Below are positions 54,661 through 61,596 of a stretch of DNA of 64,000 nt, piece after piece. The DNA is taken from NCBI RefSeq assembly GCF_004405105.1, contig NZ_SORW01000022.1, forward strand, positions 62,001-126,000. The letters run 5' to 3'. Under the pieces are notes generated by a model. It did not search any database. It was given only the letters and a program-made list of their open reading frames with translations, and was not told the origin of the DNA. Origin of the DNA: Jeotgalibacillus sp. R-1-5s-1 (lineage in GTDB: Bacteria; Bacillota; Bacilli; Bacillales; Jeotgalibacillaceae). Made by a program: the position numbers and the translations under genes. The stretch's first letter is position 1. The number at the start of each line of letters is the position of its first letter.

Positions 54661-55884
54661 TCACAAAACCTGCATCTTCTTAACCTGCGCAGGCAAATAA
54701 ACAGATACAAAAGCCACAACGAACAGTAACGCAGCACCTGCCGTCAACAGCCCGTCCAGCCATGCACCGCCCCAAAGGCTCACCACACTGAAAACCATCG
54801 CCTGCGCTGCCAGCGTATTCACCAGCACTTTTCTAAACGCGTCAGCCTTCATTGATGAAGGAAGCGGATAAAGATCCGGCCAGATTTTCAGCTCGTGCTT
54901 TTTCATCATCGGAATGAGCTGGAATCCGGTCAAATACAGGAACAATAAAGCAGTTCCGATCTTAATCCAGATCACACCAGAGCCGATGATAATCACAGAC
55001 GCAATAATGGTCAGGCGAACCCATAATCCAAAATACTCGTCTGAGCGCAAAAATGTGCGGACGTATAAGTAATAGTAGGACATGCTCTGTCCGTATTTAG
55101 AGCGGTCCAGAATCGGATCCAGCCACTTCCTCCTTTTTGCCTGCCCTTTTAAATGAGGGACATCTGTAAACAGATTGGCAAAGCGGTAAAAACGGTGAAG
55201 TCGAAGGGTCTCAAGATCAATCAGCAGCTCCCACTTCAGCGTTTTTTCCACAGTTATGATTCTAAAGGCGATTAGATAACCTGCCAGAATAGCTGCAATT
55301 GCCACAACTAGCCAAGTCGGGACCTGTGCAAAAAGAGCCCATAAAATAGCAAGATTTAATATAAACCGGAAGCCTGTATCAATGTAATGATAAAACGATT
55401 CCTGATAACGCAGAATCGTCCACCTCATGACAAGGTTCCAAATTTTCAATGCCAGCACTGCGATCAACAGTAAAAAGAAATCTCCGAAAGTGGCCCCGGC
55501 CGTCTGAACATAGAGCGGCATCGCAACCGCGAGTAACACAACCAAAATGTATGCCTGAAACATAAAACTTGTCACAAGCGCATTCACAAAGTACTGTTTC
55601 ATCTGCCCTTCAAGTGGCGTCAGGTAGACTTTATCCGCTTCTTTTAAATACGTATACACCGGACTCATCGTCGCTGCGACTGCAAGAACGGCAGCAATGA
55701 CAATCGCTGACGGGAAGCTTGAATCAAGCGTTTGAATCCAATTGCTGTAGGCAAATCCCCCTCCACCGACAGCAAAAATAATGACGAACATCAAATGTCC
55801 GTTAAAGATGTAGCGCAAATATTTTTGCAATTCTTTATTATAATCCTGCAGCCTGTCCTTCCATATATCATGAACGTTTTTCAT
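54661..55884 (-). CDS. ecsB: ABC transporter membrane subunit EcsB
   Basis: A 407-residue protein with about ten hydrophobic segments, matching EcsB from its N-terminal DIWKDRLQDYNKELQKYLRY to its C-terminal SVYLPAQVKKM. With EcsA it affects protein secretion, competence and intramembrane proteolysis by RasP in B. subtilis. AAAGGAAG precedes the ATG, which overlaps the ecsA stop by 17 bases. No ecsC gene follows; yhaA is next on the other strand. Confidence 0.92.
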   Translation of the reverse strand: MKNVHDIWKDRLQDYNKELQKYLRYIFNGHLMFVIIFAVGGGGFAYSNWIQTLDSSFPSAIVIAAVLAVAATMSPVYTYLKEADKVYLTPLEGQMKQYFVNALVTSFMFQAYILVVLLAVAMPLYVQTAGATFGDFFLLLIAVLALKIWNLVMRWTILRYQESFYHYIDTGFRFILNLAILWALFAQVPTWLVVAIAAILAGYLIAFRIITVEKTLKWELLIDLETLRLHRFYRFANLFTDVPHLKGQAKRRKWLDPILDRSKYGQSMSYYYLYVRTFLRSDEYFGLWVRLTIIASVIIIGSGVIWIKIGTALLFLYLTGFQLIPMMKKHELKIWPDLYPLPSSMKADAFRKVLVNTLAAQAMVFSVVSLWGGAWLDGLLTAGAALLFVVAFVSVYLPAQVKKMQVL

Positions 55885-56617
55885 ATGACTCTTCCTTTGT
55901 CAGCTGAATATAAATGTCATCGAGCGTGGCATCAGGCATCGAAAACTCTTTTCTCAATTTTTCAAGTGTACCCTGCGCACGTACTTTCCCCTCGTGCAGG
56001 ATGATAAATGAATCACAGTACCGCTCGGCTGTTGCAAGGATGTGAGTAGACATGAGGATGCCTGCTCCTCCCTCCTTCATCTCTTCCATAAGGTTGAGAA
56101 GGGACTGGATCGCAAGCGGATCGAGTCCTACAAACGGTTCATCAATAATATACAGACTCGGATTGATTAAAAAGGCACACATAATCATTACTTTTTGCTT
56201 CATTCCCTTGGAAAAATGTGCAGGGAACCACTTAAGCTTGCCTTCCATCCGGAATTTTTTCAGCAGATCCGGGACCCTTTCTTCCACTTCTGCTTCATTC
56301 AGGCCATACGCCATCGCTGTCAGCTTTAAATGCTCCTCAAGTGTCAGTTCATCATAAAGAATGGGTGCTTCAGGTATGTAGGAAAACTGTTTTCGGTATT
56401 GGTCAGGATCATGTTTAAGTTCCTTGCCATTAATGGATACCGTTCCTGAATGAGGCTCCATCAAGCCGATAATATGTTTGATGGTCGTACTTTTACCTGC
56501 GCCATTCAGTCCGATCAGACCGACAATCTGACCCTTATTCATTGAAAAGTCTATTTCATTTAAAACGGGTTTTCTCGTATATCCACCCGTCAGTTTATTG
56601 ATCTCAAGAAGTGACAT
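55868..56617 (-). CDS. ecsA: ABC transporter ATP-binding subunit EcsA
   Basis: A 249-residue ABC ATPase. Walker A GLNGAGKST is at residues 36-44, the signature is FSKGMKQKV, Walker B is LYIIDEPFVGLD and the H-loop is STHIL. The ATG at 56617 agrees with the EcsA N-terminus (MSLLEINKLTGGY); the open frame continues upstream without a start signal. It forms an exporter with EcsB and is divergent from hit, exactly as in B. subtilis. Confidence 0.95.
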   Translation of the reverse strand: MSLLEINKLTGGYTRKPVLNEIDFSMNKGQIVGLIGLNGAGKSTTIKHIIGLMEPHSGTVSINGKELKHDPDQYRKQFSYIPEAPILYDELTLEEHLKLTAMAYGLNEAEVEERVPDLLKKFRMEGKLKWFPAHFSKGMKQKVMIMCAFLINPSLYIIDEPFVGLDPLAIQSLLNLMEEMKEGGAGILMSTHILATAERYCDSFIILHEGKVRAQGTLEKLRKEFSMPDATLDDIYIQLTKEESYEKRS

Positions 56618-56737
56618 GTTTATTTTCCTCTCCTCTGACTTTCTTGAAAGAATTGTAGCATATTCCAGCTGCGAATGCTGTCGGAGAACAGCTGCTGTGA
56701 TAAAATAAGAAAAACTTACAGTGAAAGGGTGTTCCAA

Positions 56738-57160
56738 ATGAGTGATTGTATTTTCTGCAAAATAATTAACGGTGAGATTCCTTCTTCCAAGGTGTATGAG
56801 GATGAGCACGTGTACGCTTTTCTTGATATCAGTCAGGTGACGAAAGGTCATACGCTTGTCATTCCGAAAACCCATAAAAAAGATCTTCATGAGCTGACAC
56901 CGGAAATTGCAGGTAACCTGTTCTCTGTCGTTCCTAAAATCGCAAATGCAATGAAGCAGTCGTTTGATATGAAAGGAATCAATCTTTTAAATAACAATGG
57001 TGAATATGCGGGCCAGACGGTCTTTCATTTCCATCTTCACTTATTGCCAAGACATGGTGAAGAAGATGGCTTTAAGCCTGAATGGCAGGTACATACCGAG
57101 GACTATTCCAACGAGCAGCGCGCTGAAATCGCTGCGAAAATCGCGGCAAAGCTTGCCTGA
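56738..57160 (+). CDS. hit: HIT family protein Hit
   Basis: A 140-residue histidine-triad nucleotide hydrolase. His97, His99 and His101 lie in HFHLHLLP, and the N-terminal CIFCKI pair (Cys4, Cys7) belongs to the structural zinc site. HIT proteins hydrolyse nucleoside phosphoramidates or AppppA-type nucleotides. AAAGGG lies eight bases before the ATG. Placement between ecsA and trpP is conserved. Confidence 0.95.
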   Translation: MSDCIFCKIINGEIPSSKVYEDEHVYAFLDISQVTKGHTLVIPKTHKKDLHELTPEIAGNLFSVVPKIANAMKQSFDMKGINLLNNNGEYAGQTVFHFHLHLLPRHGEEDGFKPEWQVHTEDYSNEQRAEIAAKIAAKLA

Positions 57161-57196
57161 GACAGGAACAGAAAACTGTGCATAAAGGTTCTTTCA

Positions 57197-57205
57197 TGAT
57201 ATAAT
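57197..57205 (+). promoter_or_regulatory. Extended -10 promoter of trpP
   Basis: TGATATAAT provides a TGN extension and a perfect -10 box; the -35 region (TGTGCA) is weak. Transcription would start near 57212, giving a leader of about 70 bases. Confidence 0.6.
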
Positions 57206-57255
57206 TGGACTACTTTTCGCTGGCAGCCACGAGGGCATGTCAGGAAAAGACTATT

Positions 57256-57278
57256 TAGTTTAGCTGAGGAGAGATGAG
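57256..57278 (+). promoter_or_regulatory. TRAP-binding site over the trpP ribosome-binding site
   Basis: Five triplets TAG, TAG, GAG, GAG, GAG occur at 57256, 57261, 57266, 57271 and 57276, each separated by exactly two bases. They cover the Shine-Dalgarno sequence GAGGAG and end two bases before the ATG. Weaker NAG triplets occur upstream. This is the layout by which tryptophan-activated TRAP blocks trpP translation in B. subtilis. Confidence 0.9.
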
Positions 57279-57280
57279 TT

Positions 57281-57799
57281 ATGAACACAAAAACACTTGT
57301 AGTATTGGCATTATTCGCAGGAATGGGAACTGCGCTTCACCTGCTTATTCCCGGGGCATTATTAATGAAGCCGGATATGTCGCTGTTAATGATGTTTTTA
57401 GGCATTCTGTTATTCCCGGGTGTAAAAAATGTTTTGTTGATCGGTCTTGCGACAGGCGTTCTGTCAGGACTAACTACAACATTTCCCGGCGGATTCCTGC
57501 CTAACTTAATTGACAAACCAATTACAGCATTTATCTTTTACGGTCTCATTTTACTTGGTGCAAGGTTTGTGAAGTCAGCAGTCGGTGCCGGTATTTTCGC
57601 CGGAGTCGGCACGCTTGTTTCCGGTTTGATTTTTCTTGGTTCTGCAGCAGTATTAGTCGGACTTCCGGGTCCAATCATGGCGCTTTTCGCAAGTGCTGTG
57701 TTACCGGCTATCGCAGTTAATAGTGTGCTGATGGCCATCATGTACCCTATCGCGAAGACCATCATGAAAAGATCAAACCTTATTGAAACAGCTGCCTGA
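57281..57799 (+). CDS. trpP: Tryptophan transporter TrpP
   Basis: A 172-residue membrane protein with about five helices and the TrpP pattern (LHLLIPGALLMKPDMSLLMM and FPGGFLPNLIDKPITAF). It would import tryptophan. Its leader carries five perfectly spaced TRAP triplets over the ribosome-binding site, which is strong independent support for the name. It sits between hit and yhaH, as in B. subtilis. A 13-bp terminator follows. Confidence 0.95.
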   Translation: MNTKTLVVLALFAGMGTALHLLIPGALLMKPDMSLLMMFLGILLFPGVKNVLLIGLATGVLSGLTTTFPGGFLPNLIDKPITAFIFYGLILLGARFVKSAVGAGIFAGVGTLVSGLIFLGSAAVLVGLPGPIMALFASAVLPAIAVNSVLMAIMYPIAKTIMKRSNLIETAA

Positions 57800-57811
57800 T
57801 TCCTGCAAGAC

Positions 57812-57850
57812 GCTGTCTTAACAGAGCATCCTGTTAAGGCAGCTTTTTTT
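57812..57850 (+). terminator. Terminator after trpP
   Basis: GCTGTCTTAACAG pairs with CTGTTAAGGCAGC around six bases (one G-U), followed by seven T residues. Confidence 0.93.
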
Positions 57851-57883
57851 ATAGATTCCAAACGTCCCGGCAAATGTTTATCG

Positions 57884-58063
57884 CTAAAGGAAATAGGTTA
57901 AAGAAAAGAACAGAAGCACTGCTGCAGCAGTAACAATCAAATTGCGCACTTTCGTTCTTCTTGGAGGAAAAAGATGATTGCTGATCAACTGTATGACACT
58001 CCTCATCAAAAGCGCACAGGCCGCAACCATACATACTAAAAAGAACCAGTTAACAGCACTGAT
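57884..58063 (-). CDS. Possible two-helix small membrane protein with an ATC start
   Basis: A 59-residue reading frame ending at TAG 57884. It encodes two hydrophobic segments (AVNWFFLVCMVAACALLM and LIVTAAAVLLFFSLTYFL) separated by a basic loop (FPPRRTKVRN). AAGGAGG lies eight bases before an ATC codon at 58063, and no ATG, GTG or TTG fits that spacing; the first ATG in frame is 11 codons in, inside the first helix. Expression therefore requires an unusual start codon. I do not recognise the family. A sequencing error or a pseudogene with a mutated start is an alternative. Confidence 0.5.
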   Translation of the reverse strand: MSAVNWFFLVCMVAACALLMRSVIQLISNHLFPPRRTKVRNLIVTAAAVLLFFSLTYFL

Positions 58064-58091
58064 TGAAAACGCCTCCTTTTTCAGGCATACT

Positions 58092-58119
58092 TTGGACAGT
58101 TTATGAGATAATCTATAAA
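58092..58119 (+). promoter_or_regulatory. Sigma-A promoter of yhaH
   Basis: TTGGAC (58092-58097), a 16-bp spacer and TATAAA (58114-58119). Confidence 0.65.
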
Positions 58120-58153
58120 ATAAGAAGAAAATAAATAAAGGGATGTGTGAGGG

Positions 58154-58534
58154 ATGAATGTAAAATCATTTTTGCTTGGGCTGACAGCCGGATTCGCTGC
58201 AGGTGCTGCCGGAACATTGCTTTCAGCACCCCAATCCGGTCAGGAATTGAGAGGGACAATCAGACATACGAAAGATCACTGGAGAGAACACGCACTTGAA
58301 ATTCAGATGAACCTCCAGCAAGTGAAAGAATCCATTCAGGACGTTTCAAAGGAAGGAAAAGAATCCATCCTCACTGTTGCCTCTGAATTAAAAGAATCCA
58401 TCCAGGCATGGAAACGTGAAGCCGACCCGGCCATTCACAACCTGCAGGAAGAACTTGCAGCCATCCAGGCTACCATGGAAGAACTCGAACGTTCCATCAA
58501 ACAGGACGCACGCGAAGAACAACCATCAACATAA
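58154..58534 (+). CDS. yhaH: YtxH-domain protein YhaH
   Basis: A 126-residue protein. The N-terminal hydrophobic segment LGLTAGFAAGAAGTLLSAPQSG followed by a long amphipathic, charged helix is the YtxH-domain pattern; the helix (residues 30-125) is likely a coiled coil facing the cytoplasm or envelope. The function is unknown. AAAGGGATG lies upstream of the ATG at a slightly long spacing. Position between trpP and scoC matches B. subtilis. Confidence 0.88.
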   Translation: MNVKSFLLGLTAGFAAGAAGTLLSAPQSGQELRGTIRHTKDHWREHALEIQMNLQQVKESIQDVSKEGKESILTVASELKESIQAWKREADPAIHNLQEELAAIQATMEELERSIKQDAREEQPST

Positions 58535-58565
58535 AAAAACAGCTGCCTTCGTGCAGCTGTTTTTT
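58534..58565 (+). terminator. Terminator after yhaH
   Basis: AAAAAACAGCTGC pairs with GCAGCTGTTTTTT around a short loop. Confidence 0.93.
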
Positions 58566-58688
58566 ATATTTTCACACTCCAGAAAATAAATATATTCCCT
58601 CCCTTATTTTAGAAAAGAAATCAGGGAAAGTGGATGATCTCCCCTACACGGTTTCTCAAAACAATAACTAATAGTATTCAACTCAAAA

Positions 58689-58736
58689 GGCTCGACTCAC
58701 CCGTAGACTCCTGTGGCGGAAAGGGCGAGTCGAGCC
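58689..58736 (+). repeat. Minimal type A palindromic element (copy A7)
   Basis: Arms GGCTCGACTCACCC (58689-58702) and GGGCGAGTCGAGCC (58723-58736) pair at 13 of 14 positions around a 20-nt core remnant (GTAGACTCCTGTGGCGGAAA). The apical part of the element is absent. CGTCTTTTTT follows, giving terminator shape. Confidence 0.8.
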
Positions 58737-58785
58737 CGTCTTTTTTAGCACAATTAACATAATGAGGATGGTTTAATATTCATTA

Positions 58786-58900
58786 GTGCCGGGGACATCC
58801 GCAGACTCCTGCGGCAGAGAAGCGACAGGTGAGACAACGCAGCGCGAAGCGCAAGTTGGCTCACCGCGCGGCCGCGGAAAGCGGAGGATGTCCCCGGCAC
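58786..58900 (+). repeat. Palindromic intergenic element, type A (copy A8)
   Basis: Arms GTGCCGGGGACATCC (58786-58800) and GGATGTCCCCGGCAC (58886-58900) are perfect complements. Core blocks match A1 and A6; the apical stem is GCGC-gaa-GCGC. It lies 50 bases after the minimal copy A7, upstream of scoC. Confidence 0.92.
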
Positions 58901-59043
58901 AGTTTCAATAAAAAATCACCAAATTATTTTTGTGAGAAAATTTAATTAATTCCTACCTTTTTTTATTTTTACTTTATTGCTATAATATCTTCAACGCACT
59001 TATTACACAATTTTAAAATAACATTAGAAAGAAGGTGACAACT

Positions 59044-59631
59044 TTGGACGATAAGCTTTATTCAATGAAAGAAGCAATGTTATTTAGTCAGCGTATGGCA
59101 CAACTCAGCAAAGCTTTATGGAAAGCGATCGAAAAAGACTGGCAAAACTGGATTAAGCCTTATGACTTGAATATCAATGAACATCATATCCTATGGATTG
59201 CCTATCACTTAAAGGGTGCCTCTATCTCAGATGTCGCAAAGTTTGGTGTCATGCACGTATCAACCGCATTTAATTTCTCCAAAAAACTGGAAGAACGAGG
59301 ATATCTTCAGTTTTCTAAAAGAGAGAATGACAAGCGGAATACGTACATTAAACTGACCGAAAAAGGTGATGCCCTGCTGCTTGAACTGATGGAAAACTAT
59401 TCACCTGAAACGCATTCAGTTTTTCAGGGCGCTTCACCATTAAGGGAAATTTACGGAAAGTTCCCTGAGATGATGGAAATGATGGCTATTGTTAAAAATA
59501 TTTACGGCGATGATTTTATGAAAATCTTTGAAACTTCCTTTCATAATATTGAAAACGAATTCACAGAAGTCGAAGGGAAAATTCAAAAAACCCGTTCCGC
59601 TGATCCACTCAAGCAAATCGCTTCTTCATAA
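59044..59631 (+). CDS. scoC: MarR-type transition-state regulator ScoC (Hpr)
   Basis: A 195-residue winged-helix regulator. The block [20 protein letters not shown] followed by [20 protein letters not shown], the [20 protein letters not shown] recognition region and [10 protein letters not shown] are nearly identical to B. subtilis Hpr. It represses exoprotease, peptide-transport and sporulation genes. TTG 59044 is chosen six bases after GAAGGTG; the GTG at 59035 overlaps that site. The upstream region holds elements A7 and A8 and AT-rich DNA. Confidence 0.95.
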   Translation: MDDKLYSMKEAMLFSQRMAQLSKALWKAIEKDWQNWIKPYDLNINEHHILWIAYHLKGASISDVAKFGVMHVSTAFNFSKKLEERGYLQFSKRENDKRNTYIKLTEKGDALLLELMENYSPETHSVFQGASPLREIYGKFPEMMEMMAIVKNIYGDDFMKIFETSFHNIENEFTEVEGKIQKTRSADPLKQIASS

Positions 59632-59655
59632 CCTCCTGTATAGGGGGTTTTTCTT
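59629..59655 (+). terminator. Terminator after scoC
   Basis: AACCTCCT and GGGGGTT flank a short loop at the stop codon, followed by TTTTTC. Confidence 0.7.
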
Positions 59656-59814
59656 TTGCCTTTTCCTCTGCTGCCTTACACACCCGAAATTTCATTGCAT
59701 TATTTGAATTGTAAATTTTTTATAAAGGTATTGATTTTTAATTCAAAGGGGAGTAAAGTAACTCTCAGGTTCAATTTTAACACCCAATATCGTCGAGAAT
59801 GGAGGCGATGAAAC

Positions 59815-60375
59815 ATGCATTGCTGGAAATCTATAAACGTAAAAAAACAGTACGGATTTTATCGGATTTTTATGCTTTCAACGATTCTTGTCCTGACTGT
59901 TTTTTCTATTTTACATGTATCCATCCAGTTGATGGTGAGTCACCCGCTTAAAGATAATCATTTTATCTGGTTTACTTTGGGCTTTTTACTTGTGTACCCT
60001 TTACACAAAATTTTTCATACAATCCCTTTAGCAGGATTTATGAATCTGATTAACCTGAAGACCAGATTTCATTTTTACTTTGTACCGATTATGTCAGTAA
60101 GAGTTAACAAACCGATCCCTAAAATATATTTTATTATGGCGCTGATCTTTCCTTTTGTGATTTTAAACAGTATTTTTCTTTATGCAGCAGTTTCTTTTCC
60201 TGGATATGCACATTACTTCACCATCCTGACAGCGTATCACTGTGGTATCTGTCTCGTAGACTTTTTATATGCGAAATGTCTCTTCAAATCTCCCCGCGGA
60301 GCTTTTATTGAAGAGGATGATGATGGCTATGAAATTCTGATTCCTGTAAGGGAAACTTCGTCCTCAGGGATGTAA
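59815..60375 (+). CDS. yhaJ: DUF3267 membrane protein, YhaJ-like
   Basis: A 186-residue protein with four predicted membrane helices. It resembles DUF3267 putative zincins, but the expected HExxH is HKIFH (residues 65-69, within YPLHKIFHTIP), with Lys in place of the catalytic Glu, so peptidase activity is doubtful. A second conserved-looking site is AYHCGICLVDFLYA near residue 143. GGAGG lies before the ATG. Position between scoC and prsA suggests YhaJ; the name is tentative. Confidence 0.72.
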   Translation: MHCWKSINVKKQYGFYRIFMLSTILVLTVFSILHVSIQLMVSHPLKDNHFIWFTLGFLLVYPLHKIFHTIPLAGFMNLINLKTRFHFYFVPIMSVRVNKPIPKIYFIMALIFPFVILNSIFLYAAVSFPGYAHYFTILTAYHCGICLVDFLYAKCLFKSPRGAFIEEDDDGYEILIPVRETSSSGM

Positions 60376-60421
60376 AACAGACATAAAAATAGGCTCGCCC
60401 TGTTTTTTATGTCTGTTTTTT
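60374..60421 (+). terminator. Terminator after yhaJ
   Basis: AAAACAGACATAAAAA pairs with TTTTTTATGTCTGTTTT, followed by TT; it begins in the stop codon. Confidence 0.9.
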
Positions 60422-60459
60422 GGTATCTTAGTAACTAGAGGATAGGAGGATGATAGAGG

Positions 60460-60648
60460 ATGGTTGAAGTCATTGGACTGTTTATCGTATTTACAGTGTT
60501 TATACTCTATTCGATTAATCGTATGACAAATAGATTATGTGTCCAAAAGGAAATCCCAAATGAAAAGCAGCCGAAAGTCTTCCGAACAATCAATATTTTA
60601 ATTTTGATCCTGCTGCTTTCATCTTATGTAGAGATTCTTTATACGTAA
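60460..60648 (+). CDS. Small two-helix membrane protein of unknown function
   Basis: A 62-residue protein with helices at residues 4-20 (VIGLFIVFTVFILYSI) and 44-60 (INILILILLLSSYVEIL) around a charged loop (KEIPNEKQPKVFR). AGGAGG lies ten bases before the ATG, and a terminator follows. I do not recognise the family. Confidence 0.7.
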   Translation: MVEVIGLFIVFTVFILYSINRMTNRLCVQKEIPNEKQPKVFRTINILILILLLSSYVEILYT

Positions 60649-60656
60649 TTAAAACG

Positions 60657-60697
60657 GCGGAACGTTTCCATAGAGGAATCGTTCCGCTTTGTTTTTT
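60657..60697 (+). terminator. Terminator after the small membrane protein gene
   Basis: GCGGAACG pairs with CGTTCCGC, extended by TTTCC/GGAAT, followed by TTTGTTTTTT. Confidence 0.9.
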
Positions 60698-60774
60698 ATA
60701 ACCGTGCCGGGTCATTCCTACGCGGCCGCCGCTGAACGCTCGCCTACGCTTTTCTTTGGCTAGCTACGACTCGC

Positions 60775-60881
60775 AGCGGCGTATGCGCTTCCCTCAGCTC
60801 TGTCCGATAAGTCAACATCGGTTCACTTCGTTCACCGTGTTTCCTTTATCTCCGACGCTTCAGTCCAGCGCATACGCCGCT
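60775..60881 (-). repeat. Palindromic module C (copy C3)
   Basis: Arms AGCGGCGTATGCGCT (60775-60789) and AGCGCATACGCCGCT (60867-60881) are perfect 15-bp complements unrelated in sequence to the arms of C1 and C2. The core (GATAAGTCAACATCGG and ACCGTGTTTCCTTTATC) is the reverse of C1. Confidence 0.88.
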
Positions 60882-60915
60882 GAACGCTCGCCTACGCTTT
60901 TCTTTGTCCAGCTTC

Positions 60916-61041
60916 ACAAGGCAGGGACCAGCAAACTTCCCGTCCTCTCGTTCGATAAGTCAACATCAGCTCACTCCGTTCACTGTGTTTCCTTTATCTT
61001 CGTCGAGGACAGTCCAGTTTGTACGTCCCTAAACGCCTTGT
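60916..61041 (-). repeat. Palindromic module C (copy C2)
   Basis: Arms ACAAGGCAGGGAC (60916-60928) and GTCCCT-aaac-GCCTTGT (61025-61041) pair with one internal bulge. The inner AGGGAC part is as in C1, while the outer ACAAGGC differs from GGCGGGC of C1. Confidence 0.85.
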
Positions 61042-61066
61042 TACGCTTTTCTTTTTGGCTAGCTGC

Positions 61067-61167
61067 GGCACCTAGCCCCTCGAGGTCATAAATCAAAGCT
61101 GAAAGAGGGCAAAAGGCAGCCCTCTTTTCATCTTCGCCTTATGCTTGTCGGGGCTGAGCAAGGTGCC
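61067..61167 (-). repeat. Palindromic module B (copy B2)
   Basis: Arms GGCACCT (61067-61073) and AGGTGCC (61161-61167) are perfect complements and differ from GGCGACT/AGTCGCC of B1 although the roughly 85-nt core is nearly the same. Confidence 0.85.
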
Positions 61168-61177
61168 TACGCTTTTC

Positions 61178-61270
61178 TTAGAACCATGCGCTTCCGATGA
61201 TGATAAGAAGTATGAAGAGGACGACGACTAGGGCGAAGCCTCCGTAGTAATTACCGTGTTTATGTGACAT
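61178..61270 (-). CDS. YjcZ family sporulation-type small protein (first copy)
   Basis: A 30-residue peptide, MSHKHGNYYGGFALVVVLFI followed by LLIIIGSAWF. The Tyr/Gly-rich start and single hydrophobic helix match the YjcZ/YhjZ-type family of sporulation-associated membrane peptides. AAGGGGGAAAATGAA precedes the ATG. Its stop codon lies at the edge of the composite repeat block. Confidence 0.88.
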   Translation of the reverse strand: MSHKHGNYYGGFALVVVLFILLIIIGSAWF

Positions 61271-61295
61271 TTCATTTTCCCCCTTCTGTTGGTTT

Positions 61296-61379
61296 TTAGA
61301 ACCACGCTGCTCCGACAATGATCAGAAGGATGAACAGCACGACAATAAGTGCAAATCCTCCACCGTATCCACAGGACAT
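61296..61379 (-). CDS. YjcZ family sporulation-type small protein (second copy)
   Basis: A 27-residue peptide, MSCGYGGGFALIVVLFILLI followed by IVGAAWF, nearly identical in its helix to the neighbour 25 bases downstream. AAGGAGGGG lies eight bases before the ATG. The pair looks like a tandem duplication. Confidence 0.9.
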   Translation of the reverse strand: MSCGYGGGFALIVVLFILLIIVGAAWF

Positions 61380-61514
61380 TAAAACCCCTCCTTCCTTTCT
61401 TTTGTATGCTATTCAATGGAAATCAAAAATGGTTGGGCAAAATAGTAAATGTGAAAATTCCTTGAATGTAGAGAAAATTAAGTATTCTCTGCTGGTTAAA
61501 CGTTTAAATAAGCG

Positions 61515-61543
61515 TTCACCGTTATATGGAAATGTGATATAGT
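61515..61543 (+). promoter_or_regulatory. Sigma-A promoter of prsA
   Basis: TTCACC (61515-61520), a 17-bp spacer and TATAGT (61538-61543) with a TGA extension. A palindrome TTAAACGTTTAA (61496-61507) lies just upstream. Confidence 0.65.
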
Positions 61544-61596
61544 ATGCAGTGAAGAATTTCCACCATAGAATTCACAGATATAAGGAGAGGAAATAA

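Larger units (their letters stand above)
60704..61177 (-). repeat. Composite palindromic element: A remnant plus modules C3, C2 and B2
   Basis: The block opens with GTGCCGGGTCATTCC (60704-60718), the same arm as in the composite at 17049, next to a GCGGCCGC remnant of the A core; its partner arm is lost. Modules C3 (60775-60881), C2 (60916-61041) and B2 (61067-61167) follow, all in reverse orientation, separated by linkers containing CGCTTTTCTTT. A 31-bp direct repeat (60727-60757 and 60876-60906) flanks C3. The block lies between convergent genes. Confidence 0.85.

Noticed and set aside
57849-58034. A 61-codon ATG-started frame on the minus strand (MYGCGLC...)
   Set aside because: It lacks a ribosome-binding site and hydrophobic pattern; the overlapping frame ending at 57884 has both, despite its ATC codon.
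60756-61091. A 111-residue open frame in the composite repeat
   Set aside because: It lies wholly within palindromic modules B2, C2 and C3, has no ribosome-binding site, and its content reflects the repeats.
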